Assembly (NCBI GenBank): GCA_022606425.2
Contig: JAHDVF020001505.1
Span: forward strand, 434,001-498,000
Reading direction: 5' to 3'
Source of the DNA: Lepidostoma basale
Lineage: Eukaryota; Arthropoda; Insecta; Trichoptera; Lepidostomatidae
DNA: 64,000 nt
Positions 10,600 to 22,164 of the stretch are shown one piece after another. The notes below the pieces were generated by a model. It was not told the DNA's origin. It did no database searches and worked only from the letters and a program-made list of their open reading frames with translations. Numbering within the stretch: the stretch's first letter is position 1; each line of letters opens with the position of its first letter. The translations under genes were made by a program, and so were the position numbers.

Positions 10600-11560
10600 A
10601 TCCTGGCCCCTCTGTTGGAACGCATATGGATCTTGGAACGCATATGATTTTAACGTCGAAGATGCAGAATTGGAGGTATTACTTGATCAAGACTCGTGTC
10701 AAACGCAACAAGAATTGGCAGGATCATTGGGAGTGACGCAACCAGCCATTTCAAAACGCCTGAAAGTCATGGGAATGATTCAGAAACAAGGAAATTGGGT
10801 GCCGTACGAGTTGAAGCCGAGAGATGTTGAACGGCGTTTGTGTGTTTGTGAACAGCTGCTTGCAAGGCAAAGACGGAAGGGATTTCTGCATCGCATTGTG
10901 ACTGGGGACGAGAAATGGGTTCATTACGATAATCCCAAGCGCAGAAAATCATGAGGATATCCCGGCCATGCTTCCACGTCGACGGCCAAACCGAATATTC
11001 ACGGTTCCAAGGTTATGCTCAGTATTTGGTGGGACCAGCTCGGTGTAGTGTATTATGAGTTGTTAAAACTGACTGAAACAATCACAGGCGATCGTTATCG
11101 AACGCAATTAATGCGTTTGAGCCGAGCATTGAAAGACAAACGGCCGCAATACAACGAGAGACATGATAAAGTGATTTTACAGCATGACAATGCTCGACCC
11201 CATGTTGCGAAAGTGGTCAAGACATACTTGGAAACTTTGAAATGGGAAGTCCTACCCCACCCGCCGTATTCTCCAGACGTTGCTCCCTCGGACTATCACT
11301 TGTTTCGATCAATGGCACACGGCCTAGCTGACCAGCACTTCCGGTCTTATGAAGAAGTAAAAAATTGGATCGATTCGTGGATCGCTTCAAAAGATGACCA
11401 GTTTTTTCAACGCGGGATTCGTATGCTGCCCGAAAGATGGGAGAAAGTAGTGGCCAGCGATGGACAATACTTTGAATCATAAATGTATAACCAGTTTTTT
11501 ACGATAAAGCCTCGAATTTCGGAAAAAACGGCGGAAGCAAAGTTATACACCTAATACAAT
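10600..11560 (+). mobile_element. Mariner element, 5'-truncated, transposase broken
   Basis: Coding (about 10645-11482) starts inside the N-terminal helix-turn-helix region ('EDAELEVLLDQDS', 'ELAGSLGVTQPAISKRLK') and continues to 'GDEKWVHYDNPKRRKS', where TGA (10952-10954) replaces an expected Trp codon. It is readable again, shifted, to 'VASDGQYFES'. The DDD triad is visible: GDEKW, 'LQHDNARPH' and 'PSDYHLF', the last two separated by 34 residues (D34D, mariner). The 3' inverted repeat (ggcggaagcaaagttatac.., about 11530-11556) is present; the 5' end and first residues are lost. It joins the LINE piece in one frame, giving a spurious 317-codon ORF. The 3' end stops about 50 bp before the next roquin exon. 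Confidence 0.88.
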
Positions 11561-11610
11561 TAAAATTTCATGAATAGAATAAGTTTATTAATATAACAAA
11601 ATGGTTTTAG

Positions 11611-11743
11611 GTACAGAACAAAATACAACGAAAATAAACGTGTCAAATATTCCCCTCTAACTATTTGGCAACTTTATGAGAATTATCTCAATTTGCCCAA
11701 TTCCTGTGACTGCAACATGTGCAATCGCGGCAATGCCCCGCAG
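11611..11743 (+). CDS. roq: Roquin exon after the CCCH finger
   Basis: Acceptor 'atggttttag', donor gtaaaa. The first G completes the AA| left by the exon ending at 4798, giving 'EEELDK|YRTKYNENKR', which matches the 'EEL-K-Y-R' continuation after the finger in animal roquins. The rest reads 'SPLTIWQLYENYLNLPNSCD' and 'CNMCNRGNAPQ', a Cys-rich stretch I do not recognise outside this context. The exon is 133 bp and ends in phase 0. The phase match across the transposon-filled 6.8-kb intron supports one continuous gene. Confidence 0.8.
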
Positions 11744-12783
11744 GTAAAAATATTTTATTATTTCTTACGTATTTACTGAAATTTCTTAGTGGATGTTTCA
11801 CTTGTTTACTTAACCACTTAATGCTTTTGAACGAGCAGTGTTCGCGCGCGGCGCATGTATGGTATTGCGCCAACCCGAGCACTGCTCGCGCGTTTCCACT
11901 TCTTTGCGTTAAATAAGGTAAACTAACAATCTGAGTTCGTCTATTTTTTGAACTGGACAACTTTTAAATTATGTAAATTCTCTAAATAAATAACAAAATC
12001 ACCTGATATTTTTGGTTCTATTTTTCTGAATAAAAAAACCGAGCATTAAGTGGTTAATATGTACTCTAATATAATTGTTTGATCTTTCATGTTTTTTTAT
12101 GTATTTAACATACATATATACTGAAATTAAAGGGAGAATGTTTCACCTTGTACTCATATTTTTTAATGTTATTAACAATAACATTGTGGTCATAGATTTA
12201 TAAATATGGGCTGGTCAAGTCACTGATCGTTTTTACTGACAAGCAGTTTTAATAGTATTTGTATCTTCATCGCGGCAGTCGCAGGAGTAATAGTATTTTC
12301 ATTGAAATGTTCTGCCTATTGAATATTGTGAGTTTTATACATTATATAAGTATAATATTACCATCAATGAATACTTTGTTATGTTATCAAATTTTGATTT
12401 TGCCGTTATTCCTATAATAATATTAACATGTATCGTGCCATGCATACGTTGCTCGTATTTTAAAAAAAGACACATTTGTATAGAGGATAAGGGACCTTAA
12501 GGACCTTTACTTTAATTCAACCGCTGGCAGTTACACATGACTGCCACAGCATATTGGTTACAAATGATGGCAGTCACATATGATACATATTAAATGTCTT
12601 CACTATCAAAAAAGTCACTTGAATTATAAGTTTACTTTTTACACATTTTTAGCAGTTGCTTATATTGTGGATGTTGTTATGATTCATTATGCATATATTT
12701 ATGTTTATGGGGAGAAAAAAGAAAAATTTATACACACGTTTATGAAACCAAACAAGATTGGAATTTTTATTTTATTTTTGCAG

Positions 12784-12849
12784 GAAGATACTAATGAAGA
12801 AGGTATTGCCAAATATATCAGAGAACAAGTGTTAAAGTGGGAATACTAG
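12784..12849 (+). CDS. roq: Probable roquin exon ending at an in-frame TAG
   Basis: Acceptor 'ttatttttgcag', phase 0, as required by the exon ending at 11743. It reads 'EDTNEEGIAKYIREQVLKW' 'EY' then TAG. Beyond the TAG the same frame stays open for 16 codons ('LQGVEKRWSNEDEVH..') up to a gtaaat donor at 12897, and the composition still looks coding and helical. Either this is a real short C-terminus (vertebrate roquins run much longer), or the TAG is a nonsense change inside a longer exon (12784-12896). I do not recognise this segment in vertebrate roquin. Confidence 0.55.
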   Translation, partial: EDTNEEGIAKYIREQVLKWEY

Positions 12850-14820
12850 CTCCAGGGAGTGGAGAAGCGCTGGTCGAATGAGGATGAAGTCCACAAGTAA
12901 ATGCTATTTTAAGGGACGCCAAAACGTGTTTTTGTACAAAAAAAAAAACTATTGTTCAGAAGTCATACTTATTTGTAATGTTTGTAATGCGCGCTACTAA
13001 AAGTATTGCAAAGATGCATTAAAGTGACTCCCGCAAACAATGTGTTATAGACAGGTCTGTCCATTTCAGCAATGCTGATGAATCCAACAACACAAATTAA
13101 AGAAAATGTTGAGAACATTTTTTCAAATTACTAGTGCAGTTTTAAAAAAGTTCATTGATGTATGTAATTGTGTTTGTATAAATATTATTGATTTTTTTTT
13201 AAAACAAAATATTTGATTAATTGCGTAGATTTTCACGGTTGGCAGCAATATGTTTGATGTGTTTTTGGGTAACACCGTGTGATAACTCCTTCTCGACCTA
13301 GCTTAGGTCGTACCTTACGCTTAGGCGTACCGTACGGTACGTTCTAAGCGTAAGGTACGACCTAAGCTAGGTCGAGAAGGAGTTATCACACGGTGTTACC
13401 CAAAAACACATCAAACAAAATATTTGATGTTAAACTGAAACACACAACTTACTTATTGTATTTCACTTATTGGCAAAAACAATCCCTTTGTGCATTTCAC
13501 TGCTAGTGAACGGAATAACTATTTAAAAACTTAGAATTACGGTATTATTTTTAAGCCGCACACTTGGCGATGGGTATAAATTGTTGTTCAACAACTCGGG
13601 GATTGAACCCGATGGGTTTAGTTGAGATTACTTTAAATTATATTATTTATGTTTCAAGACATACATGCAACTATAAAATACAACTAGAATATTTTGGATA
13701 ACGCTAGTTGGATCCACTTATTGTACAGTTTTGTATTTTTTTATTAGTACTTTGAAAGATTTCTCACGGAACAGAAAACATTGTGCGGAAATATTGAACT
13801 TAGTGTGGAAACTTAGTATTTAGTGTATGTATAAATGTAGTTCCCTGAAGTTGTAACGGAAATTTGAAAAGGTTTGACGGTTGCACCTGTGGGCGTTCCT
13901 GGACGCTGCAATCTTATTTATACGTGTCTACTGTAATTATCATAAGCTGAAAAAAGGAGTATATTTATGCATATGTATTCTATGTAGAAGAAATTCAGTT
14001 TCATGATCTTTGATGTAATGAAACACTGAATGTTCACTTTTAAGTGGTAGTATTTTGTTCTAGAATTACGTGTATATACAGAATAGAGTGCACGCACCAC
14101 TGTCCCACTGTTGGGACTTTTGGGCATTATTTTGTAAAATATTGAACAAAATTACTTCATTCCCCATTGAGAAATGTTTACTTAAAACCATTATTTTTAC
14201 CTTAATTATTATAATTCGTTCCCTATTTTTGTTGATGGTTTATTCTGTTAAAACACTGAAAAATATGTTACTGATAGAAATATTCCTCATCATCAGCCGC
14301 CTGTCATCCACTGGGTTATTAACTCAAGGTTATTCCAAGCATGGCTCTTTCCATGGCGCGCTGGGAAACCTTGAATCTGTAGACTAGACCTTTTTATAAT
14401 TTCAAAATTGCTTTTGGAAATTCGTATCTTCAGAATGAACATAATATAAATATTTTTTATATTTAACTTTGAATTAATCTCACGAAGAGTTTTTTTTTTT
14501 GTTTATTTCAAATAAAGTTTTTCCTAAAAAGATACCCTTTAGTTAATAGGATGAAATGTTTTCACCCATGTTTCATTTCAAATATTGAAAACTGTATTTA
14601 TTGCTAGTGCAAGACTGTAACATTTTTGATGAAAATAAAGGGATTTTTGAGTTCATATGTTTTATTTAATCAGCTACCCACCTCTGGTGTCTATGAATCC
14701 ACATGTAAATGTTTAGATCAGCCATCTTTTTTTTCTTCGGGCCACATACATATGTTACTTGTCCCATAACATTACACTGATATGACGAAATAATAATAAT
14801 AAAGGGAAAAAAGGTCCCGA
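12850..14820 (+). other. Region after roquin: no gene recognised
   Basis: AT-rich DNA that may hold roquin 3' UTR or further unrecognised exons. At 13044-13051 a 'ccatttcag' acceptor is followed by a 10-codon in-frame stretch ending in TAA, a weak candidate for a last exon. A perfect palindrome lies at 13252-13416. A LINE-like snippet at 14285-14310 (catcatcagccgcctg) recalls RTE 3' ends. AATAAA signals occur (for example near 14635) but cannot be tied to a transcript. Confidence 0.4.
13224..13416. repeat. Perfect 72-bp inverted repeat of a Penelope-like terminal repeat
   Basis: Left arm 13252-13323 and right arm 13345-13416 are exact reverse complements over 72 bp by direct comparison. The 21-bp loop contains its own palindrome gtaccgtacggtac. 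The arm end facing outward (gttacccaaaaacacatc) and the extra left flank (13224-13251) recur at 44461-44535 in a second element. No ORF. It resembles the inverted terminal units of Penelope-like retroelements; an assembly fold-back is possible. Confidence 0.75.
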
Positions 14821-14859
14821 CTATAACTATATCCGAACCTCACATAGTTGATTGGAGGG

Positions 14860-15260
14860 CCACATGTTGTTATTTCCAATTGTTGAATAGTTCATCACAT
14901 CATAACAGCCTGAACCAAATCGGCAATAGCTATTACTATATTGGTTCTCAAGACACGTGACAGGGATCGCCATTTTATTGCCCTTTAGCTTCTGCTCTGC
15001 ATCCATCTGGTTTATCGAAAGCAAACAGAGGTCATCAGCATAATCCAGATCCTCCAACTGTGTATAACGTATCTATGGAATGCCACAAGGACCGTCGAAA
15101 GAATGGCGCAACACATCCTCCAGCACCACTATGAAGAGCAGGGGTGATAGTAGACATCCCTGTTTCACTCCCGCACTCAGTTTGATGGCCTCGGAGGGTT
15201 TGCCCTGGTGCACTACACAACAAGAACAGCCGTCATACATTGCCCTAATTGATTGCCTAT
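14860..15260 (-). mobile_element. LINE reverse-transcriptase palm fragment
   Basis: The minus strand reads 'VHQGKPSEAIKLSAGVKQ', then 'GCLLSPLLFIVVLEDVLRH', then (after a stop) 'QLEDLDYADDLCLLS'. These are the RT box with G..QG..LSP..F and the catalytic YADD. Only the palm is present, and it decays downstream into non-LINE sequence. This LINE differs from LINE-A, whose YADD context at 32.7 kb is 'NCLLYADDAVLVADS'. Confidence 0.85.
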
Positions 15261-15264
15261 TGAT

Positions 15265-15415
15265 GGTGGTGAGGTTTGCAACCCATCACACTGCGTCTCC
15301 CGTGGGGGTGAATAAAGAAGGAATGAGTGCCGCATCGGATAAAGTGTGACAGTTCATTCTTTCAGCCTACCCCTTCGGAGAGACGGCGTGATGGTTAGTT
15401 AGTTAGTTACTGAGT
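15265..15415 (+). repeat. About 150-bp fold-back built from the LINE-A tail
   Basis: The right end (ctaccccttcggagagacgg..gtgatggttagttagttag) is the standard LINE-A 3' end with its GTTA tail. The left end (aacccatcacactgcgtctc) is a diverged inverted copy of the same tail, so the unit folds on itself. Two relatives lie at 29308-29412 and 60895-61060 in the opposite orientation. No coding potential. Confidence 0.65.
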
Positions 15416-18400
15416 TTTACATCATCTATTAGAAACCAATGAATAGGTTTAATTCATGTAGCAAAAAAAATTATGACTCCTTTGTTTTACTTAACCCATC
15501 CGCATATCAGCCGCCAAGATATGGCGGTTAAGAATATTTCACGCTCGCATTCTCGCCGTATCATTTCTGTTTTTTGTATCACTCATAAAACCTAAGTGTA
15601 GCGCGCCACAGTTTGACAAACCATGTCACCTCCCCTTCGGGTGGGGCAACTTTTCTACTTTCGGAGATAAATTTAATTAGTTACTTTTGCGCACATTTTT
15701 TCAAAAACAGATATGCGGATGGGTTAAAAAGTACAAAAACATTTATAAAATGTGTATGCTTGATACATACAGAGAGAAACAGCAAATGTTTGCTTCTCTT
15801 TTGGATTATAAACATTCTCTGCCCTCAACTGACTTACCCAGATCTTCATAGACATTATCATTAGCTTGCTGACATGGTTATCCTAACAGGGAGTATTAAA
15901 TAAAAGACATGTTAAATGGAATTCCTTTTAATTTTTCGAGATATTGAAGAAACATGCACAATGAAGCAAAAATTTAATTATGAAATACAGAGTATTTTTT
16001 TAAAATATGTTAGAATAGTAGGCTATAAACAATTAAAATGTGTGTATAACTTTCAATTTGATTACAGAAAAAACTTACATTGTCACTTATAACCTAGGGA
16101 AGAGACAATTGTAAAAATACAGATTGCAGTAAGAGAGAAAAAGTAAGGCCCAATCTTATTCCTTAATTAACTTTGATAAAGTTGCATAATTATTGCATTA
16201 TCTGTGATTCGATTGATTCACAACTTTTTCTATTGAGGTATATAACAAGACAGCAAGTTTATATATTGACAAAGCAGATACATAAATTAGGTTAGCGGGG
16301 TCTATGATGACAGGCCACTTGCAAAAAGATGACTTCACTGAGATGCGACTTATTTAGCTCAAAGCAGTTGCCGGCTTCTTCAGCAAAGTCAACTATCCTG
16401 AAGAGCAGACAAAGACTTGCGTGCAAGATGCCCACATTTCCTTACATCACTAAAGAAGGTAGAAGTATATAATATGTAGAATCATAAAGAGCTTTGTGAT
16501 TCTACATATTATAAATGCACAAGCCTGAAGTACTCAAGCATATTCATATAATTTTATTAAAGTTTTGTATATCTACCAAGCATAAACCTTTGAAACTAAT
16601 GTATCAATTACTGATATAAGGAAAACGTTTATTTATTATACCTTTATGTAATATACATATAGAAATAGCAATAACAAACATTTAATATGAAAAATTTACT
16701 TTAGTGGACTAGTTTTAAAAATTCAATTAGAGTTACAACATCCAAATGCTTGATGCACTGATCAATATGAATATCAACTTGTACTTAGGTTGACAATGAA
16801 GTGCCGAGTAAAATTAAGCACTAAGACCATTCAACTTACAAATATGAAAGTGTGAACACATAAATGTGACTTTATTTAAAAATATCATGTAGATTTGTTA
16901 AATAAATATCATAACAATTTAACATTCTTATATATTAGATATTGTATTTTCACAAAGATTGCGGGAGATTATTAGATTGGTCTCATGATATTTATTTTGA
17001 TGCCATGTGAATATCTCTCAATACTATTGTTCTGGAAAGAAACCGGATAGTAAGCAAACTTTATCTGGTTAAATGATGCAATGGAAAAAACCTTCCCATT
17101 TGGATATGACTTATCAACTTGTAGTGGGATAAATAAATTAATACTCGGGAATAATTAAATGTATTTCCATGATAAGAAGTATTGAGATACAAATATAATG
17201 TTTTTTTTTTTTTCTATAAATATTATAGAAAGAAATACTAACACAAGGTTTTTCATAAATTTAGCTTACTATAATGTGAAGAGAGTTCCGACCCAAAATA
17301 AATAATAAAATATAACTAAGTACAAGAAACTTTGCGAGCGGGTCATTGCGAGGAAACATTTATTTGTATTAACATTACGCATAGCACCAAAACGAAAATA
17401 TACACACACAAACAAACCCTCAGTATAGCCTACACATCACTATGGTATACATCTGGGCTCAAGACACAAATACAACTATTTCAATATGATTCACTTCAAG
17501 ATTTCATTTTCAAAATTCTTTGATGCACTTATATACAGAAATCAAGTATTTAATTCTCTAGGTCCGAAAACAACACTTGAGGCTTTCCTTATTCAATATT
17601 GGTGTATTCTAGATTAAGGGTGTGCAAGTGAACACCCCTTTAAAAATTGTTTCGTTTATAATGGACGTATCTAGATTAAATAAAAAATTTAAAGTCTAAT
17701 GATTGTTATTTGTTAATTACCAATAGTATTTCTTTACTTTGTAAAGTGTTTACAATGTTTTAAACAATCCTTAGTAACAGTGCTGACACAACTGTTATTT
17801 ACAGTATTCTTTGGTAATGCAATATAAATTTAAGGACACAATCACAAGCGCCGCAATACACCCAACAGGGGCAACCAAGAATAGATAGGACACTCCAAGT
17901 ATCATACACTCATGGCTCACAAATAAATGCTTGCTAATAACAATTTACAAAATAGAATTATTACAAATGAAATATGTCTCCAGGAAACTATAATTTATCT
18001 TAATAAATTAACAAGGTTATGTAACCGGAAGATTCGATATTGAAATATGTACTCCAGACTCCATAGAATATGAAATAAATAAAATAAATTATATGATGGG
18101 CCAGATCCCTTTTTTATCATTTGGAATTTTAGAGTGTTATCTTTTGAAATGATACAAAAAAAGTGAAAATATATGAGAATCGTGAACCATGTTATATTCT
18201 CTATAAATTATAATGTTAAAATGTGATGGAAGTATAAAATAAGTAATGAAAGTGTCGTGAGGTGACAATAGATGTCATCGAAAGAAAACCTATTAAACTA
18301 ACTCTATGGCGTACTTCATAGAAGACACTGACCGGCGTTACTCCTCAATCTTTATAAGTTTATAGCGTAACATTTTATTTAATTTTAGGATCAACTATTA

Positions 18401-19558
18401 TCTGACGTAAGATCTGTTCATATTTTAACACTGCATGTCTTTTATATCAACAAATGTTAGGTTATGTTTTTACATCCTAGCTATTAGATTGTGTTATTAA
18501 TATTTAATTATTCAACAACATATTTCTCAAAATGCAAAAATCCTTCCCTTATGAATAGATTGAATTGATTTGTGATGCAATGTTAAAAGGAAACAATTGT
18601 ACAAAGACAAGGATAATTGATTTACCTAACCTTACTAGAGAATATCAATAAATATTTAAAAGCTAAGAAAAACTAAACTTAATGTGTAAAAAATACATAT
18701 AAACTAACTACACCCTAACCCATATATTCAGAAAATGGCAGTCTCATCATTATAAGGAAGGTAACGTGATAGCGTGGATACTTTCTAACAACTTATGCAC
18801 TACGCAACCTAAGGTTGACAAGTTATCTGCAACAGACACACTTTCACCCACCACTCCCTCCCTTTCTTCCACAACAAAATCCACATTGGAATCGTATAAA
18901 CACTATAAAAACTATTATGGTCATAGAATAATCATAATAAATAAATGTAAATAATCAACTGAGATCCCACTGCACAATGTACATAAATATGAAAACTAAC
19001 AATTTGGAATAAGAAAACCCCAAATTTCTAAAGCAATATTCCCCACCAGATTCAAATATACATACTCTGGGTGAAACATAGTGAATAACAAAAGATGAGA
19101 TGTGTGAAGGCAAATAACACGCAGCACACATATACCCTTAATAATACCAACCCCCCCTCCACAAGTGCTTCGTGTAGAGGAACCATAAATCCACAACGTG
19201 CGCGGACAGTGCTTCATAACCAATACCTAATTTTTAAACTTTATATAAAGAACAGATCGCAGATAATTTCGTATAAATAATAATACAATCAATAAGGCAT
19301 ATCACATGGGCAACAGTTCCAGTACAGTGTCTGTAACTGAATATCACAATTTACTACGTGTTGCCCTAGCATGCGCAATATCATCGTTCCACATAGTGAA
19401 TCGCAATAAACTCGCTCGCAAATGCTTGTAAGGCAACACAAGGTTGTTGTTCCATTACTTATCTAATACTTAGAAACAATTAAAAATAAATAAACATTTT
19501 TATGGAAATGATAGATACTTAGCATTATACATTATAATTTTACTAGAGAGCACAAAAA
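15416..19558. other. Gene-poor stretch between convergent roquin and SCaMC genes
   Basis: Four kilobases of AT-rich DNA with no recognised coding exon and no clear transposon. The part nearest 19559 should contain the SCaMC 3' UTR (minus strand), whose end I cannot place. A small self-complementary pair (attctacatattat, about 16476 and 16498) flanks 'aaagagctttgtg'. Short open frames here have no family resemblance. Confidence 0.5.
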
Positions 19559-19743
19559 TCAAGTCATCTTGACCCCCAAGCTACGACTCGCCCTCTCGTA
19601 GACCACGTAGCTGATGGATACGGCCGGGAGAACCTTGATGAAGTTAGGTGTGATGCCGCGATAGAGGCCACGCAGGCCCTCCTTGCGTACAATCTCGCAC
19701 AGCACACCGCGCATCGTAGACTCGGGGCCCCGAGTCACATTGT
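19559..19743 (-). CDS. SCaMC: SCaMC mitochondrial carrier, last coding exon
   Basis: SCaMC proteins (SLC25A23/24/25) exchange ATP-Mg for phosphate across the mitochondrial inner membrane under calcium control. This exon follows acceptor ttatttgcag. It completes the codon begun by the previous exon (G|AC) and encodes the end of the third carrier repeat: '[20 protein letters not shown]', '[18 protein letters not shown]', then 'VKMT' and TGA (19561-19559). '[22 protein letters not shown]' is diagnostic for the sixth-helix region. The conserved C-terminus ends a few residues after 'LGV', as in other family members. Confidence 0.95.
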
Positions 19744-19827
19744 CTGCAAATAACAAAACAGATTACTAAAAACTGCCCTTTCTCAAAATAACAGATTACA
19801 GAAGCCATTGTATGTCAAAATAAATAC

Positions 19828-20401
19828 CTTGTGCTTGGAGTCTCGTCCTACAGAGACTAAGGGGATAGGAGCAGACCTGCCCCAGAGTTGAAGAAGCACT
19901 GCCACAAGCAAGCAGCAAGAATATACTCGGCTGTTCATTCGAGGGGTGGTTCTGCAGGTACTTCTTCTTGAGTGTTTCGTATACAGCCAAATCAATACCG
20001 GCATAAGGAATAATTCCTAATATATTTGGAATGTATCCTTTATAGAAACACCTTAGACCTTCTCGCATGTGTATCTTACGGGCAGCATCGACGATCCCCT
20101 TATATTGCCCAGTTTTACCTAGTGCCAAGCGGGTTTTTAATACTTCCAAAGGATAGATAGCGGTCTGGCTGATTCCGCCAGCCATTGCCCCTGCGGCAAA
20201 TCTTTCATATATTTCTAGAGGCTGTCCTTCCCTGTTTCCAAGAATAAGTCTTTTGCATTGCTCATATGCTGCAAATTTTATGGCAGTCTCGGGAGCAATT
20301 TTAATTACATTGATACCATTCCCTCTCCACAATCCAAACAGTCCACCTTCCTTCAGCATATTTGTTAAGCATTTTGTCATCTTTTCTCTAGTAGGATTCA
20401 C
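19828..20401 (-). CDS. SCaMC: SCaMC mitochondrial carrier, large carrier-domain exon
   Basis: A 574-bp exon (acceptor ttctttcag, donor gtattt) starting in phase 0 with '[20 protein letters not shown]'. It holds the end of repeat 1 ('[20 protein letters not shown]'), all of repeat 2 with its signature '[19 protein letters not shown]' and '[20 protein letters not shown]', and the start of repeat 3 ('[15 protein letters not shown]'). The P-x-[DE]-x-x-[KR] motif is intact in repeat 2. In repeat 3 the acidic position is Ser (PLSLCR), a relaxed position in SCaMCs too. No frameshift or stop: this is an intact, probably functional gene. It ends in phase 1, matching the last exon. Confidence 0.97.
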
Positions 20402-20501
20402 CTGAAAGAAACCAAAGAGACATAAGAATTAGTATCCCAAAATAGCTGTTAATAGCCCAGGATTAATTGTGAGTATTGTAGATGGTGAAGAATAAGCCTA
20501 C

Positions 20502-20660
20502 CTGTAGGAAAACCTTGAGGCGATCCAATGGAGCGGTGCAAGTACGTGATACGGCACCAGCCACGGCTCCTGCCAACAGATGGCGCCACCACATGCCTGT
20601 CTGCATCTCAGTCTGTGTGAAGTCATCTGGGACATTCATATCCTCTCCAATGTCCAGATA
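20502..20660 (-). CDS. SCaMC: SCaMC exon: linker and first carrier helix
   Basis: A 53-codon exon in phase 0 at both ends (acceptor tttttttag, donor gtaggc). It reads '[20 protein letters not shown]', '[20 protein letters not shown]' and '[13 protein letters not shown]'. The first part is the amphipathic linker joining the calcium-binding domain to the carrier. The second is transmembrane helix 1 with the repeat-1 signature PLDRLK. The phase-0 start lets it accept either the EF-hand exon at 63027-63138 or an alternative first exon. Confidence 0.96.
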
Positions 20661-21736
20661 CTAAAAAAGTTTTAAAAAATATATTAAATTCATGACATAT
20701 GATATTGGTTACTAAATACTATAAGGATAAATAAATGGGTAATAACTTAAAAACTAGAGTGCCCCAAAGATATTTAAAAAAAAATCATAACATTCATGTA
20801 AAAGTATATTTAACCTCCCTGCTAAATTTAAATACAAAATTTTGAAATATAAATTAATCAAACCAAAAAGTTCAGTGAATTGAATTAGCCACGAATAAAA
20901 AGAAATGTTTACATTTGATTCTAAACATTGGCTTTGAATTTAGCATACAAAAATATTAGAAATCTTAAATGTAGATAAAAAAGATGTTTTGTTAACTTTT
21001 TTTATTAATTTATAAACACCAATCGCAAACAAGAAAAATATACATCAAAGAATGTAAACTGCTGGGTAGAGAAATGGTGAGGTATGGAGAGACTGATAAA
21101 CTTTCTAAATGGGTCTTCAGTATTTCTTTAATGATTTATTCTTTCTTGTACTAAAAACAACTATTTCTACCACGGACAGAAAAAATTGAAAAGGAAAAAA
21201 TTTAAGACCAAGGATTCCATGTTTTTTTTACAGTTATTAATCTCAGATAATTATTTTTTTTTAAAGTCATTACGTACAAAAACTATAATAGTTTTAGAGT
21301 TTCATAAATGTGCCCTAAGGTTTCACTCGTGAGCAAGTATCAATCGTCATTGCTGTGACGAAGGTCAGTCACATGCGAAACCGGCAGGTACATTTTCATT
21401 CATCACGATTGCATCTTAGGCAAGATGTGTGCATTTTTCGGGAGTTGGAAATAATAGAGAAAATTTAAATGTGGATAAAAAAAATACTTGTCTCTGAAGT
21501 ATCCTTGAAAAGATCTATTTATAAATACGACTAAAAATGGAAAGTATAACGATCTAAAAAAAAAACATACAAAAATATTTGTGGGCATTCATCATAATTA
21601 AAGTGGAGCCTAAGGTCGGTGATCAGGAAATGTAGCGTGGGGTTCCTATGCGAACCGTAAAAGCGGTTTCTATTGTAGTTTAGGATCAGGATTCAAACCG
21701 AACGCGGCGGGACTTTTCCTCGCCGCCATGTGTGCG

Positions 21737-21744
21737 TGACGTCA
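21737..21744. promoter_or_regulatory. CRE-like palindrome TGACGTCA near a GC-rich block
   Basis: A perfect CRE (TGACGTCA) in a CG-rich stretch (about 21650-22450) that also holds the candidate first exon at 22075-22164. It lies downstream of that exon in the direction of transcription, so a promoter role is speculative. The same octamer occurs at 5311, 41415 and 54830. Confidence 0.25.
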
Positions 21745-22074
21745 ACTGTCGTTTCCGAATAATTCGAATAAAGGCGGCTGTTGCTAATCGGATACACGCC
21801 GAGTCAACGACAATCAATCATGGCAGTTTCGATTTCGAACCAATGATATTACCCGCGCACTCTGTCAAGCACCATATCGCGATGCAAGGGTTTTGCAATA
21901 GAATAACTAGACTTTTTGAAAGAAAAAAAAATGAATTAAATAAATCGTCTAAACGAAATACACAAAACTTTCATTGCGTGCGAAAGTGAGTCATTTTCCG
22001 TTTCACCTGTTGCGCGCGTACAAATCAAATAGCTTCTCTGTTGAAGTAAAAATAAATAAATAAATATAAATTAC

Positions 22075-22164
22075 CCTCGATATTAGCTGCTGAAGGACAA
22101 ATACGAAATCCTCCAAGACCTCTCCCCTCGCCGCACCGGGCAGGTCTTTTAATTCGAGAGACAT
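22075..22164 (-). CDS. SCaMC: Candidate alternative first coding exon of SCaMC
   Basis: The minus strand has an ATG (22164-22162) opening 30 codons: 'MSLELKDLPGAARGEVLED', 'FVFVLQQLISR', then a gtaatt donor. It ends in phase 0, exactly what the exon starting at 20660 needs. Splicing would join '..QQLISR' to '[13 protein letters not shown]' and yield a carrier without EF-hands. The surroundings are CG-rich compared with the AT-rich neighbourhood, as expected of a promoter. Alternative first exons giving short or N-terminally different forms are known for vertebrate SCaMC genes. No transcript evidence is available here. Confidence 0.5.

Noticed and set aside
10001..10954. 317-codon ORF as a genuine host gene
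   Set aside because: It is a LINE fragment fused by chance to a truncated mariner transposase that ends at a premature stop.
13044..13090. Last roquin exon after the 'ccatttcag' acceptor
   Set aside because: Phase fits only if the upstream TAG is bypassed, and the ten-codon peptide has no recognisable similarity; too weak to list as an exon.
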